From Datura wrightii (Eukaryota > Streptophyta > Magnoliopsida > Solanales > Solanaceae), in contig JASDFA010000008.1 in the NCBI GenBank assembly GCA_035772735.1, positions 664,501-728,500 of the forward strand: a stretch of 64,000 nt of DNA, read 5' to 3'. Below the pieces are notes generated by a model. It was given only the letters and a program-made list of their open reading frames with translations. It had not been told where the DNA came from and did no database searches. Below, one piece after another: positions 45,702 through 55,640 of this stretch (within the stretch, counting starts at the first letter, position 1; each line of letters opens with the position of its first letter). Made by a program: the position numbers and the translations under genes.

Positions 45702-46950
45702 ATGCCTCCACACCTTATGAACGGAAGAAGGAATGGAAATGGAAATGGCCAAGAAGATGGCAATGGAGATGGGCACCAGCAAGCCCCGCCAACACTAACA
45801 GGTCCTTTACCCGAGCAGGTCTCTCATGTCGAGTTTAGAGAGGCTTTTCAGATGTTGGCACAAGCTTTGACCGCTCAAGTCAACTAGCAGGCAGTGGCTC
45901 ATATCCCTCAGAATGGGAAAGAAGCGGTGGCTCGAGTTTGTGACTTTCTTAGGATGAATCCACCTAAGTTCCTTGGGTCAAGAGTGGATGAGGACCTACA
46001 TGAGTTTCTTGAGGAGGTATAGAAGAACACTCAGATTGTGGGGGCAACAGGAGGATAGAGCACAATATAGCCTCCTACTAGTTGAAGGGAGTTGCTTACA
46101 TATGGTACCGTCAGTGGAAGGACGATAGAGTAGTAGGTTCCATTTTCGTGAGTGGGAATGAGTTTATGAATGCCTTCTTAGATAGATTCTTCCATAGGAA
46201 GTTGAGGAAATCAAAGGCGATGGAGTTTTACAACTTGAGGCAGAACCAGATAACTATTCAAGAGTACGTCATGGAGTTCACTCAGTTGTGAGTACGTCAT
46301 GGAGTTCACTCGGTTGTCCATATATGTGTCGAAGATGGTTGCGAATCAGACAACCCGCATGAATAGATTTATGTATTGAGTACTAGATTCGCTGGTCAAG
46401 GAGTGTAGGACCACACTGCTGAATAGTGACCTAAACTTCTCTCTATTGGTTATATACGCCCAGCAAATAGAGGCAGATCAGATGAAGGAAAGGAAGAGAG
46501 AGGCCAAGAGGCAAGGACAGGCAGCTTTGGGTTCTCCCATCAAAGTTGTAGTGGTGGACATCACCAGCAGTCCTATTAGAGACCATTAGCCCCAGCTCCA
46601 TTAGCAGTCAGTGTTCCGTCTAGACCCAGGCGTGATCAGAAGGGTAGAGCATCAAGCTTTAGAGGTCAGGGAAGCATGTCAGTAAAGCCCAGCATACCAG
46701 TTTGTGGAAGGTGTGGTAGGAGGCACACTGAAGAGTGATTAGCAAGTTTAGGTTCATGTTTTTGGTGTAGGAAGCCCGAACACATGCTCAGAGACTACGA
46801 TCAGCCAGATAGGGCCATGGTAGAGGTCGTGACCCGTCCACTAGTTCAGCAGCTCCACCAGCATGCTCAGCTCAACAGGGTGCATCCACTAGTGCAGGTG
46901 TTGGTCAGCATTAAAATAGATTTTATGCTCTCTCGTCTCGTCAGGAGCAG
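45702..46950 (+). pseudogene. Gag of E3 with zinc knuckle
   Basis: The start is the ATG at 45702 (MPPHLMNGRRNGNGNGQEDG), in the same context as in E1. The frame contains HVEFREAFQMLAQALTAQVN, then a stop, then FLRMNPPKFLGSRVDEDLHE. Further blocks are split over frames: VAYIWYRQWKDDRVVG, FMNAFLDRFFHRKLRKSKAM, SLVKECRTTLLNSDLNF. A 28-bp duplication at 46262 shifts the frame. The knuckle from 46703 reads CGRCGRRHTEE with the third Cys replaced by a stop, then CFWCRKPEHMLRDY with the last Cys replaced by Tyr. It is not functional. Confidence 0.82.
46262..46317 (+). repeat. 28-bp tandem duplication in E3 gag
   Basis: gagtacgtcatggagttcac plus eight bases is present at 46262-46289 and 46290-46317 with one difference. 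E1 has a single unit at the homologous place (YALEFTRLS). It creates a stop at the junction and shifts the frame. Confidence 0.9.
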
Positions 46951-46959
46951 GAGGTCTCT

Positions 46960-47400
46960 TCAGATGTAGTCATTGGTATATTACAAGTATTTCATCTTGA
47001 TGTATATTCCTTGTTAGATTTAGGGGCGACCTTGTATTTCATGATGCCTTATATTGCTATTAGTTTCAGAGTCAGTCCTAAAATCCTATCAGAATCCTTC
47101 TTAGTCTTTACTCCAGCCGATGACTCAGTTATAGCTCGAAAAATGTACAAAAATTTCCCTGTCACAGTCCTCCAGAAAGTCACATCAGCCGATCTAGTAG
47201 AGTTAGAAATAACTAATTTTGATGTTATCTTTGGTATGGATTGGCTGCATACATGTTATGCCTCAGTGAATTGTAGAACCCATACGGTAGAATTTCAATT
47301 TCGGTGTGAGCTAATCCTAGAATGGAAGGGTAGTTTAGTTGTGCCTGTAGGTCACTTATTTCCTAACTTATGGCCAAAAAGTTGATTGCCAAGGGTTGTA
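46960..47400 (+). pseudogene. Protease of E3
   Basis: An open stretch from 47011 reads LDLGATLYFMMPYIAISFRV, the active-site block with catalytic Asp (Leu follows in place of Pro). It continues with SPKILSESFLVFTPADDSVI, VTVLQKVTSADLVELEITNF and DVIFGMDWLHTCYASVNCRT. It is the best preserved protease here, 125 codons without a stop, but both flanks are broken. It would have cleaved the Gag-Pol polyprotein. Confidence 0.82.
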
Positions 47401-47469
47401 TGTACCATCTAGTTAGGTTTAAGGATGCTGCCTCTAAGACCCTGACTCTCTAATCTATCCCTATTGTGT

Positions 47470-48841
47470 GTGAGTATCCAGAGGTGTTCCCTGATGATCT
47501 ACCAGGAGTCCCTCCCGAGCGGGAGATTGACTTTGGTATAGACCTTCTTCCCAAAATGTAGCCTATATCTATTCCTCCTTACATAATGGATGCAGCTAAG
47601 CCAAAGGGGTTGAAAGAATAGTGGAAGGATCTCTTAGACAAGGATTTAATCAGATCTAGAAAATCCCCATGGGGTGCACCAGTTCTCTTTGTCCGAAAGT
47701 CGGATTGTTCTTTTCGTATGTGCATTGATTATTGATAATTGAACAAGGTTACAATCAAGAACAAGTATCCTCTCCCTAGAATTGATGACCTGTTTGACCA
47801 ACTTCGGGGTGTCAAGTGCTTCTCAAAGATAGACCTCAAATCCGGATATCATTAGCTCAGAGTTAGGGAGAGTGACATTCTGAAAATAGCCTTCAGAACT
47901 CAATATTGTTACTATGAGTTCGTAGTTATGTCTTTTGGGCTAACGAATACTCCTTCTACCTTTATGGAGTTGATGAACAAGGTGTTCGAGCCAAATTTAG
48001 ATATGTTCGTGATTGTCTATATAGATTTATTCTCATATATTCTCGGAGAGAGGAGGAGCATACAGCTCATTTGAGGATTGTGCTATAGACTCTCAAGGAT
48101 CGCCACCTATTTGCTAAATTCAGCAAGTGCAAGTTTTAGTTAGACTCAGTAGCCTTTTAGGTCATGTGATGTCCAGTGAAGGTGTGCAGGTGGATTCTCA
48201 AAAGATAGAATTTGTAAAGAATTGGTGACCAATTAATCCATCGGATATCAGTAGTTTCTTGGGTTTAACTGACTACTATAGGAGGTTTGTTGAAAGATTT
48301 TCATCTGTTGCAGTACCATTGACTATGTTGATCAGAAGAAAGTCAAATTTCAGTGGTCAGATGTCTGTGAGAAGAGTTTTCAAGAGTTAAAGACTCAACT
48401 CGCTTCAGCCCCATTATTGACTCTACAGAGGGCACGAATGGCTTCGGTGTGTATTGTGATGCCTCTATGGTTGGTCATGGTTGTGTGTTGATGCAGTGTG
48501 ATAAGGTCATTGCATATGCCTCTAGACAGCTTAAGACTCATAAGAAGAATTACCCGACGCATGACCTAGAGTATGCAGCGGTGGTGTTCAATTGAATATT
48601 TGAAGACACTAATTGTATAGGGTGCATGTAGAGTACCTGAATTAGAAATAGAGGAGGTGTATGGAGCTTCTCAAGGACTATGACATGAGTATCCTTTATC
48701 ATCTGGGAAAGGTCGAAATATAGTGGCAGATGCCCTTAGCAGGTTGTCCATGGAGAGTGTGTCTCACGTTGAGGATGGAAGGAGGGAGTTGGTGAAGGAT
48801 GTGCATCGGATCGCTCATTTGAGAGTTCACCTTGTTGAGGA
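47470..48841 (+). pseudogene. Reverse transcriptase and RNase H of E3, 3'-truncated
   Basis: RT blocks are SPWGAPVLFVRKSDCSFRMC, LNKVTIKNKYPLPRIDDLFD, QLRGVKCFSKIDLKSGYH and FVVMSFGLTNTPSTFMELMN. The catalytic motif near 48010-48045 reads VYIDLFSYIL: a one-base loss removes the second Asp. RNase H begins GFGVYCDASMVGHGCVLMQ, keeping its first Asp, then KNYPTHDLEYAAVVF. Relative to E1 (VHVDVF to TQKDLN) about 45 bases are missing near 48630, which removes the third catalytic motif. The end, LSMESVSHVEDGRRELVKDV, stops at the A4 boundary. Confidence 0.85.
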
Positions 48842-50413
48842 TGTCGCCCAAGCGCACACAAGTGCACATGCTCATTAAGTAATATAGGATTGTTAAGTCC
48901 AGATATCATACCCACAGGGACTTGTCAAATTAATTGTTATAAGCTTGTGCTTTTGATTTCACTAACCTACAGAACAAATAAAATGGAGATTGGTTTAAGA
49001 AAATTAAACTACTAAACTTTAAATGTAAAGATTAACTGTAAATGAATGCAAGGTTGATTGTATTTCAATAATGATGACAAACTAGAGCAATGCCACTTGG
49101 TTGGTTTCAGGTTGAGTTTTCCAGACGTAATTAAACTACCATGATTCTTCCTACGGTTGTTAGTTGCAAGGTACTATCCCATTTATTTCCACTATCCCTA
49201 GCATCCAAGAACTATCTAATGAACCTTAACGCCTATATCCCTGTGGTTGCAGGAGAACATGAAACAATGATTATGCCTACTTGTATTTCAACTAAATAGG
49301 GCTGAAGGGTATATCCCTATCCTCAACAATAACTTTTATCCTATCACCAATGGGTCAAGGGTCTTTGAATTCCCGTTCTGTATTTATCTTTAACCCTTTT
49401 GATTCTCTTTCCCAAGTTTAATCGAAAGCCAACAGATTACTTACAAGGTGATCAATCTCATAAATAATTAATTAAAACAAATTAATAGAAACAACCATAT
49501 AGAAGAATAAAAACCAAGTTTATCATGCTTTCAAACAATCAACCATCCACCATGGCCTCACCCTTGATTATAAGTTTATCCATTCATAGACAAGAAGAAA
49601 ATGAATAAGTAGTCATCATCATACGAAAATACGAAGTAGTGAAGAGAAAACCTAGTTGTAGAACTTTGTCTTCCTTCCAAACGACTTACAAGCTTTCATG
49701 AATAAAATATGGAAAAGAAAATGAGTTGAGACTCCTCTCTAGCGTCTCAGCCTCTTCAAAATGTCGAACTCTCTCTAAAAATTTATAAAAGATTGATTAA
49801 AGATGCTTAACAAACGACCTAGTCCTATCATTAGTCCTCATATATATAGATGAGCCTTCAAATGACACTTCTGCCCTTCAAGACTTGACTTTAAAATCAG
49901 CATTTTTCACCCTAGAATTGACCTGGCATGCTGCCTCTCCTGTCTCGGCACAGACTTAGTCTAATTTCTAGAAATTTCAGCTCCGAATTAGGCCTGGTGC
50001 TCTACCCCTCTATCTCGCCAAGGTGTTCATCAAATTTTTCTAAGTCTGGACACCTCTTGGAGCGGAGCGCCTCCTATCTCGCCAAGCTTGTGAATTAAAA
50101 TTCTCTAAAGTTTGAGGGCTGGTGTGGGTCTCCAGTCATAGCACCAGAATGAGATTTTATTCTCTGAAATTTTGGACATGGTGCAGGGTGCCAGCCATAG
50201 GACCAAATCCGTCAGAATCTTAACTCTTCATCTCTTGCATCATTTTGTGCTCCTTTTGTTTAGTTTCTTGCTCAAATCAACTAAAATCATTTGTTAGCAC
50301 ATAAAACACACACATACATGAATTTAAGCATAAATTAAGGTTTATGAAGTCCAAATCATGATCAAATATGGGTAAAAACATGGCAAATGGGCATCAAAAT
50401 ATGTCCAACATCA
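48842..50413 (-). repeat. 3' LTR of A4
   Basis: On the minus strand it starts TGATGTTGGACATA at 50413 and ends at 48842. It has a TATA box at 49841-49849. Upstream of that, 49920-50210 holds five GC-rich modules of a third class: 'cctggcatgctgcc', 'ctggtgctctaccc', 'agcggagcgcctcc', 'ctggtgtgggtctccagt' and 'ggtgcagggtgccagcc'. It is non-coding otherwise. The 5' half resembles the arms of the palindrome in S1. Confidence 0.75.
49841..49849 (-). promoter_or_regulatory. TATA box of A4 LTR
   Basis: The minus strand reads CTATATATATGAGG, directly downstream of the GC-rich modules of this LTR. Confidence 0.55.
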
Positions 50414-50450
50414 TCACCCCACACTTAACCCATTGTTCATCCTCGAACAA
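50414..50450 (-). other. A4 polypurine tract and adjacent conserved box
   Basis: On the minus strand TTGTTCGAGGATGAACAATG (50450-50431) is followed by AAGTGTGGGGTGA (50426-50414), which abuts the LTR start. The first box is an imperfect palindrome (TTGTTC with GAACAA). Confidence 0.7.
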
Positions 50451-52349
50451 TCCTAAACACACCTAGACTCATGTTTCATCATCACACTTGACACCTCTAT
50501 CAACTCATACTCAATCGACTAGCATGGAGCATACATAAAGTGGTTTATCATCATACACAATTCTCAACAAAGTACATAGAAAGATTTCACAATCAAGAAC
50601 ACGCAACCTCTATAAATGACTCATTTTTTCAATACAAAGGGCCAACATGATTAAGTGTGACACATGCAACAAGTAATACACTGAATTAGAGCTCTTGTGC
50701 CCCTCACTTTTAGTGATGTTCCTCTCTCAACTTCATCAATATAAGACATGAAACATAATAAGTAAGGCACACTCACACTCACAAATGATGTAATGCACAT
50801 ATGCAATATATCATAAGCTTGCCCTTTATGTACGTTTAGATTATCTAATTATTTCAAGAGATTAGGATCACAAGGACTTCTTTTGGTTGTAATTTTGGCT
50901 AAGGGACGGGTAGGATAGATATTTCATTTTATAGTGACTACCATCCTAAGAACTTTTAAGACATATTTTACTTTACTTGTCCCCCACCACTCTCCTAGCT
51001 TGTTCACCCCTCATCTACTTACTTTACTTGTCCCCCACCACTCTCCTAGCTTGTTCACCCCTCATCTACTCACCCTTGTCTTTTCTTTTCATGCCCCATT
51101 TTTCACTACTTGACTGCTAATTTAATAATCATAGAATAGCTAAATATTTTGGAATTAAAGCTCTCTTTTTCAATTTCCTAGCAGCAAGTAAACAACACAA
51201 TTTTTATGGGCACCCCCTTCTCTCACTTTCTTTTCTCACCATAATTTTTTTCTTTTTCCCTTAACATTACACTTGGTGGATCTTACTTTCAAGTATCAAA
51301 GTTCTTAAGACTACTTTGGATCAATAAGTCTGAGGTCTCACAACAAAAGGGATTAAGCTACTATCGAGACTAAGAAAGAATAAGGCTTTTAGGCTCAAAG
51401 GCGTTAAGTCAGGAGAATGACTAGGAAGTCAAAGCAATTATGAGAAAATATGGCTTTTCAAAGAAATACCTTGATCATCTTTCAACTCCCTACCAACTAG
51501 TTATCCTACATACACTAAGGCAAGTTCTAGATGCTATAATATATACATACAAAGCAATTCAGCTCATCTCACATTGCAACAAGAATCTAATAAGTTTCTA
51601 CAGCTACACACTCACACAATCATATTGAATGACACATTAATTTCAAAATTAAGACCTAAGAATATGTTGAGTCAAGTTAAAGAGATATGTGTGTCTCTCA
51701 AGGATTCTAACTTAAGCTATCAAAATAACCACTCTATTTACTCTAGTATAACAGCTAAGCAGAATATCAACAAGAATACAAGTGGATGATCTACGACTCA
51801 ATCCTAGAAAATAAAAAAATATTAAGAAACATCCCTTAAGACGGTCGTCATCCATCTATCATTGGAAAATGTCATTATTCTATGATGAGACAAACAAAAA
51901 TTATCCAGTTCAAAAGGCTCTCCTTCGAAAAAGAACTGAGGCCATAAGAAAAATCGAAGGGTGGGTGAGACATGCCATTTTTAAAAATTATTTCAAACAT
52001 ACATGATGGAATACTCACCACTATACTACAATGAATCGACCCAAAAGAAACAAAAAATTAAAAATTACCCTAAAAAAGCAATCAACAAAACATAGTCAAG
52101 ACGAACACAAGTCAAACATCCAGGCATCCAAAGTCAACAGCATCATACTATCTATTACAATCCATGACCTACGAATCATCAGGCTACTACTACCGGGAAT
52201 ATAAAGATGTCACGACCTACAAATATAGCAATTAAAGAATGACAGGAATCTAAATTTCCTCCACCCCACACTTACAAAGGTGCATTTTCCTCAATGCACA
52301 AACAATCACATCATAAGGGAGAGAAAAGAAACTTCCTGGTTGCTAAGCA
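50451..52349 (-). mobile_element. A4 3' noncoding region
   Basis: This is A/T-rich DNA with no recognisable coding content; ORFs 51440-51628 and 51574-51789 are on the other strand and look like chance. A 51-bp tandem duplication lies at 50968-51069. The block at 51835-51970 resembles 5205-5350 in A1a, so this noncoding part is shared within the lineage. Confidence 0.6.
50968..51069. repeat. 51-bp tandem duplication in A4 3' noncoding region
   Basis: The unit ttactttacttgtcccccac plus 31 bases occurs at 50968-51018 and again at 51019-51069, essentially identical. It is therefore recent relative to the surrounding decay. Confidence 0.9.
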
Positions 52350-53524
52350 TCACCCTACATGAAAACTTATAATAGCATCATCCTCCCCCATTTCTATATC
52401 ATCAATGCCATCAGTCAGGACAGTAGCCTCATCATCAATCGGGACCTCAAAAGTCAGGCCCACTCTACACATCAATAAGGCACTCTCTGTGAGCAGGTAT
52501 CATGCCTCTAAAGATGAAATCTCCTCTACAATGGTTGTTCATCCTCCTATCTTCAATTTTAGCTCCATCATCCCAAACATATGACCCTGTCAAATCTCAT
52601 CTCGAGCCTACCGATCAGCTATAGTAAGAGAGGATCCTGCGGAAGGGGCAATCTCCTTTACCTTTGTGATGTCTATCATCTGTCCAGGTAAGTGTCCTGC
52701 CAAAGGTAAAATAAGGTCTGCATCCTTCTCCCCGATACCTGCCTCCCCTAAGTACACTGTCAAGAGGCTATCGTGATAATATTGCCATCTACAATTGTCT
52801 CGGGATCTCCTCATGTTGTGGTGAATCATAGAACCAAAATTCACTGGTATCCCCTTCATCAACATGTAAACAAAGAAAATCTGATCGCGAGTTACCTCTA
52901 TCAAATGTGTCCTCGAGAGAAAGATAGCACACACCAACTTCACCCACACCTTTATGTCCCTATTTAAATAGGAAAATGCCAGTGTGATATGGGTGTCATT
53001 TTGACCCTCACCCATCAGGTGGATGAGTGCTTACCGCATAAAGTGTGGTGGATTTCTCTGTATGGGGGCTTCTCTACCAAGATGAAGTACCTCGAAGGGT
53101 CTAATGCAGGTGTCTCTAAGAAAGCATTGAACCTCTTTGCTGTGAATCACACCACATGTCCTTTGAGCTTGACCTTTGTACTCTTTTCAAATGTTGTGTC
53201 CCAATTAGCGTAGAATTCCCTTAAGAAGGTGAGGTTTCACATCTATGGCTCATTAAAGATATAGCCAGCTCCCAACGCTTATATCTTTTCCCGAATAGTC
53301 GGGAACTCCAATGCTAAGTGGCCCTCATCTATCCATTTCTCAGGGGCATATTTGGCTTCTTTTTGAGTGTTAAACCAAGTAAGCCCATGAGGCTCAACTG
53401 CTTTTGCTCCAAATCTCCTTGCGGGGCCTGCTTTGAGAGCCGAGGAACTAGCATCTGTCTTTTTTGGTCTACCCCTCTTTCGGCTTTTCTCGGCTACATT
53501 CACCTCCTTTCCTTTTGATGTCAT
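52350..53524 (-). pseudogene. A4 ORF2: 'putative plant transposon protein' family
   Basis: The start is the ATG at 53524 (MTSKGKEVNVAEKSRKRGRP), a basic, nuclear-signal-like head. Then come ARRFGAKAVEPHGLTWFNTQ, KYAPEKWIDEGHLALEFPTI, GAGYIFNEP, LREFYANWDTTFEKSTKV, FTAKRFNAFLETPALDPSRY and EKPPYREIHHTLCGKHSST. From 53015 the frame is shifted: DIKVWVKLVCAIFLSRTHLI, EVTRDQIFFVYMLMKGIPVN. The tail reads EVPIDDEATVLTDGIDDIEM and GEDDAIISFHVG before the stop at 52350. This is the best match here to the family as I remember it from Solanaceae. Function is unknown. Stops and at least one shift are present. Confidence 0.8.
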
Positions 53525-53700
53525 TGTACCTATCAAGCAGAAAAATCAAGAACTTTACAATATTAGTTTCTAAACTAAATGGCTAACTAATTAAGCATGG
53601 AAAGTTCAAAATTCACCCCACACTGAATTTGCGAGCGTAGATATGAGAGTTTGTCAAATAGGGTACTCAAGACTTCCCCTATCATCATCAATCTCATCAA
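53525..53700 (-). promoter_or_regulatory. 3' splice site and intron end before A4 ORF2
   Basis: On the minus strand a pyrimidine-rich TTGATTTTTCTGCTTGATAG ends at 53530, followed by GTACA and the ORF2 ATG at 53524. The A3 equivalent is CAACAG, then GAACA, then ATG. A candidate branch word (CTAAT) lies near 53565-53575. The rest of the intron is cut off by A5 at 53701. Confidence 0.5.
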
Positions 53701-54030
53701 TGATCTTGGGCATAATTGCATGCCCAAGTGCTACTTTATAACTCAATTTAGTCTTGTTTATCTACTTATTTATATACATTCTCATGTGATTTTATGTAAA
53801 TGTGAATATATACTAACCAACATGATTAGTCCTTATTTTTGAAGGTTAATAATGCATTTGAGGACCTAATTCATGATTTTGTAAAGTGGAGGAATGGAAT
53901 AATGAAAATCAGCAAGAAAAATTGCAACACCTGGTACCCTACCGATAGGGGCCGTGGCATGCTGCCAACGCGGCAACATTCTGCCGAAAATTACATTTTT
54001 TGGCACATTCCAGTGAGGGTGCGCGTTACC

Positions 54031-54079
54031 TCCGTGTCACGGAGGCAAGGCTCCGCGTTCACCACCGTGACACGGAGCC
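54031..54079. promoter_or_regulatory. Inverted-repeat U3 module of A5
   Basis: TCCGTGTCACGGAGG (54031-54045) and CCGTGACACGGAGCC (54065-54079) are each near-palindromic and together form a larger inverted repeat. They end 40 bases before the TATA box. The 3' LTR has the same at 58481-58530, and E4 has a similar pair at 58901-58943. Confidence 0.6.
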
Positions 54080-54118
54080 ATTCCACCACAGGCCAAAAAT
54101 CTACAGATTCTCATTTAC

Positions 54119-54127
54119 TATAAATAG
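54119..54127 (+). promoter_or_regulatory. TATA box of A5 5' LTR
   Basis: TATAAATAG, repeated in the 3' LTR at 58570-58578. Confidence 0.75.
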
Positions 54128-55108
54128 AACCTTAGCCCCCAAAATTAGAGTACACGCGATTTTCCGGAAAACTGCGAAGGAGGCGCGAAGGAGACTTGAA
54201 GAACTCCTATTGGGTTCATCTTCTTGGTTTATTTTCATCTATTCTTGTAAGCATATTACTCTAAACATGTTTTTGAGTATTTGTACAAACATGAGTGGCT
54301 AGAACCCTACATCTAGGGTTGAGGCCATGGATATGATTGTATTTGCTTAGATTCATTTTGGGTTGAGTTGTTAGTTGTTATTTTGTCTTACAATATTTAT
54401 TATTGTTGTTTTTATGTTTGACCTCCATCAAACAAGTGGTTTAAGCATAGGTGAAAGCTTGGAAGAGCAAACCTAGGCAAGAACATAAGATTGTAGGAAG
54501 CAAGTTCTTATCTTTTGATAGGATTCGTGGTTAGGATAGGAATATACCTAATTTGCCTTGCTTGGATGATAAAACGGGAAGATAGCAAGACACCAACTTA
54601 GATTTGTCACTAAACCACTCCTAGAAGTAGTTGTGAAGCTAAGTTTGATTAAATGGTTGGAGGTACGGAAGTCCCTAATCAAGAGCATAAACCCCGTAAA
54701 CCACATCCACGTGGTTGAATTGCCTACGAACTAGGTTGTCAGATCTCCGCTCAACGATGTAGTTGTGAGGCTAGTTTGTCGTTTTTAGAGGCTCGAAAGA
54801 CCATGAACATGCATTTCCAACTATGTGAGACAACAATTGATAATTTCATACTTAACCCATTACAAGTTGTAGTAGTGCATGATTCTCCTGCCTTGACTCT
54901 AGTTTTGTTTTGTATTGCTTCCGGATTATTTCGTGTCACCCTGAAGATTTAATTACAAATTATCGAAAACTTCTAAAATCAACCTCTTAAATAACACTTG
55001 AACTTGATAATTCACTGAACCAGTCCCTGTGGGTTTGATATTTCGGCTCTTAAAAAGGGCCACTATATTACTTGTACGACCGCGTGCACTTGCGTGTGCG
55101 CTGGATCT

Positions 55109-55170
55109 CAACAAGTTTTTGGCGTCGTTGCCGAGGATCCAACAAGTTTTTGGTGCCATTGTCGGGGATT
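55109..55170 (+). other. Tandemly duplicated tRNA-Asp primer binding site of A5
   Basis: Two adjacent 31-base units (55109-55139 and 55140-55170) each contain caacaagttttt and a primer site. Copy 1 reads TGGCGTCGTTGCCGAGGATC, closer to the tRNA-Asp complement. Copy 2 reads TGGTGCCATTGTCGGGGATT. They differ at six positions. If copy 2 were primed, the first unit would be copied into the new LTR end. Confidence 0.85.
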
Positions 55171-55349
55171 GGCATAATTAGTTAATTAAAAATATTTTCT
55201 TGTGTTATTTTACATTCTTATTAAAAAAAAATAATAATAAAATTTCTTGTTTTGTGTTAGTATCTAATTTTTTTTAATGTTAAAAATAAAATTATATTTG
55301 TTTTAAATTTATTTTAAATTTTAGTTTTTAATCTGATACCCTTCTTAAC

Positions 55350-55640
55350 ATGACATCATGGAATACAAATGGGTTAAATGGTGGATACTCTTATTTTGGT
55401 GAGTGTTGTCTGAATTGTGGAGGACCTCACTTGTGTCAACATTGTAATACTTGCAATATATGTGGTGGTCAAAATGGCCATTGGGATGGCTTTCCAAATG
55501 CATACTCCCCTCCCCCAAGCCCCTACTATGATCCTTCTGTTGTTTTTGATGAATATAGGAATGATGAAAATGAGGACTTGGAACGCCAAGCTCAAATACA
55601 AAACATGATAAAACAAGTCTTGAGCAAACAGAAGCAATGA
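55350..55640 (+). CDS. A5 ORF-a: Cys/Pro-rich protein of a non-autonomous Athila-like family
   Basis: It is a 96-codon open frame without a stop from the ATG at 55350 (MTSWNTNGLNGGYSYFGECC). It has LNCGGPHLCQHCNTCNICGG with four CxxC-like pairs, then QNGHWDGFPNAYSPPPSPYY, then an acidic end that leads into the next ORF. The same block is in A1b at 17897-18103 on the minus strand. The Cys pairs suggest a small metal-binding knuckle, as in nucleocapsid parts, but no capsid domain is present. The stop overlaps the start of ORF-b (ATGA at 55637-55640), so the two may be one frameshifted protein. I do not recognise a named function. Confidence 0.6.
   Translation: MTSWNTNGLNGGYSYFGECCLNCGGPHLCQHCNTCNICGGQNGHWDGFPNAYSPPPSPYYDPSVVFDEYRNDENEDLERQAQIQNMIKQVLSKQKQ

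Larger units (their letters stand above)
43327..48841 (+). mobile_element. E3: chromovirus-like element, 5' LTR to RNase H, cut by A4
   Basis: The order is 5' LTR, primer site, gag, protease, RT and most of RNase H. At 48842 an Athila-like LTR (A4) interrupts the frame just before the integrase, so integrase, chromodomain and 3' LTR should resume beyond the window. It sits in A2 gag; the predicted target bases are atttc at 43322-43326. It is closely similar in plan to E1 but a distinct copy with different damage. Confidence 0.85.
48842..53700 (-). mobile_element. A4: Athila-like element, ORF2 and 3' LTR, minus strand
   Basis: On the minus strand, ORF2 (53524-52350) is followed by 3' noncoding, the conserved polypurine box and the 3' LTR, ending TGGGCGACA at 48842. 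The 5' side is cut at 53701 by A5. It is inserted in E3 RNase H; the predicted target bases are gagga at 48837-48841. Gag-protease, if present, would lie beyond the window. Confidence 0.75.
53701..55113 (+). repeat. 5' LTR of A5
   Basis: It starts TGATCTTGGGCATAATTGC and ends ATCTCAACA before the primer site. U3 hairpin modules are at 53945-54079 and TATA at 54119-54127. The rest (54240-55113) is leader-like non-coding sequence with the usual ending words 'ccctgtgggtttgatatt' and 'gcacttgcgtgtgcgctgg'. The ORFs at 53839-54302 are not genes. Confidence 0.85.
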
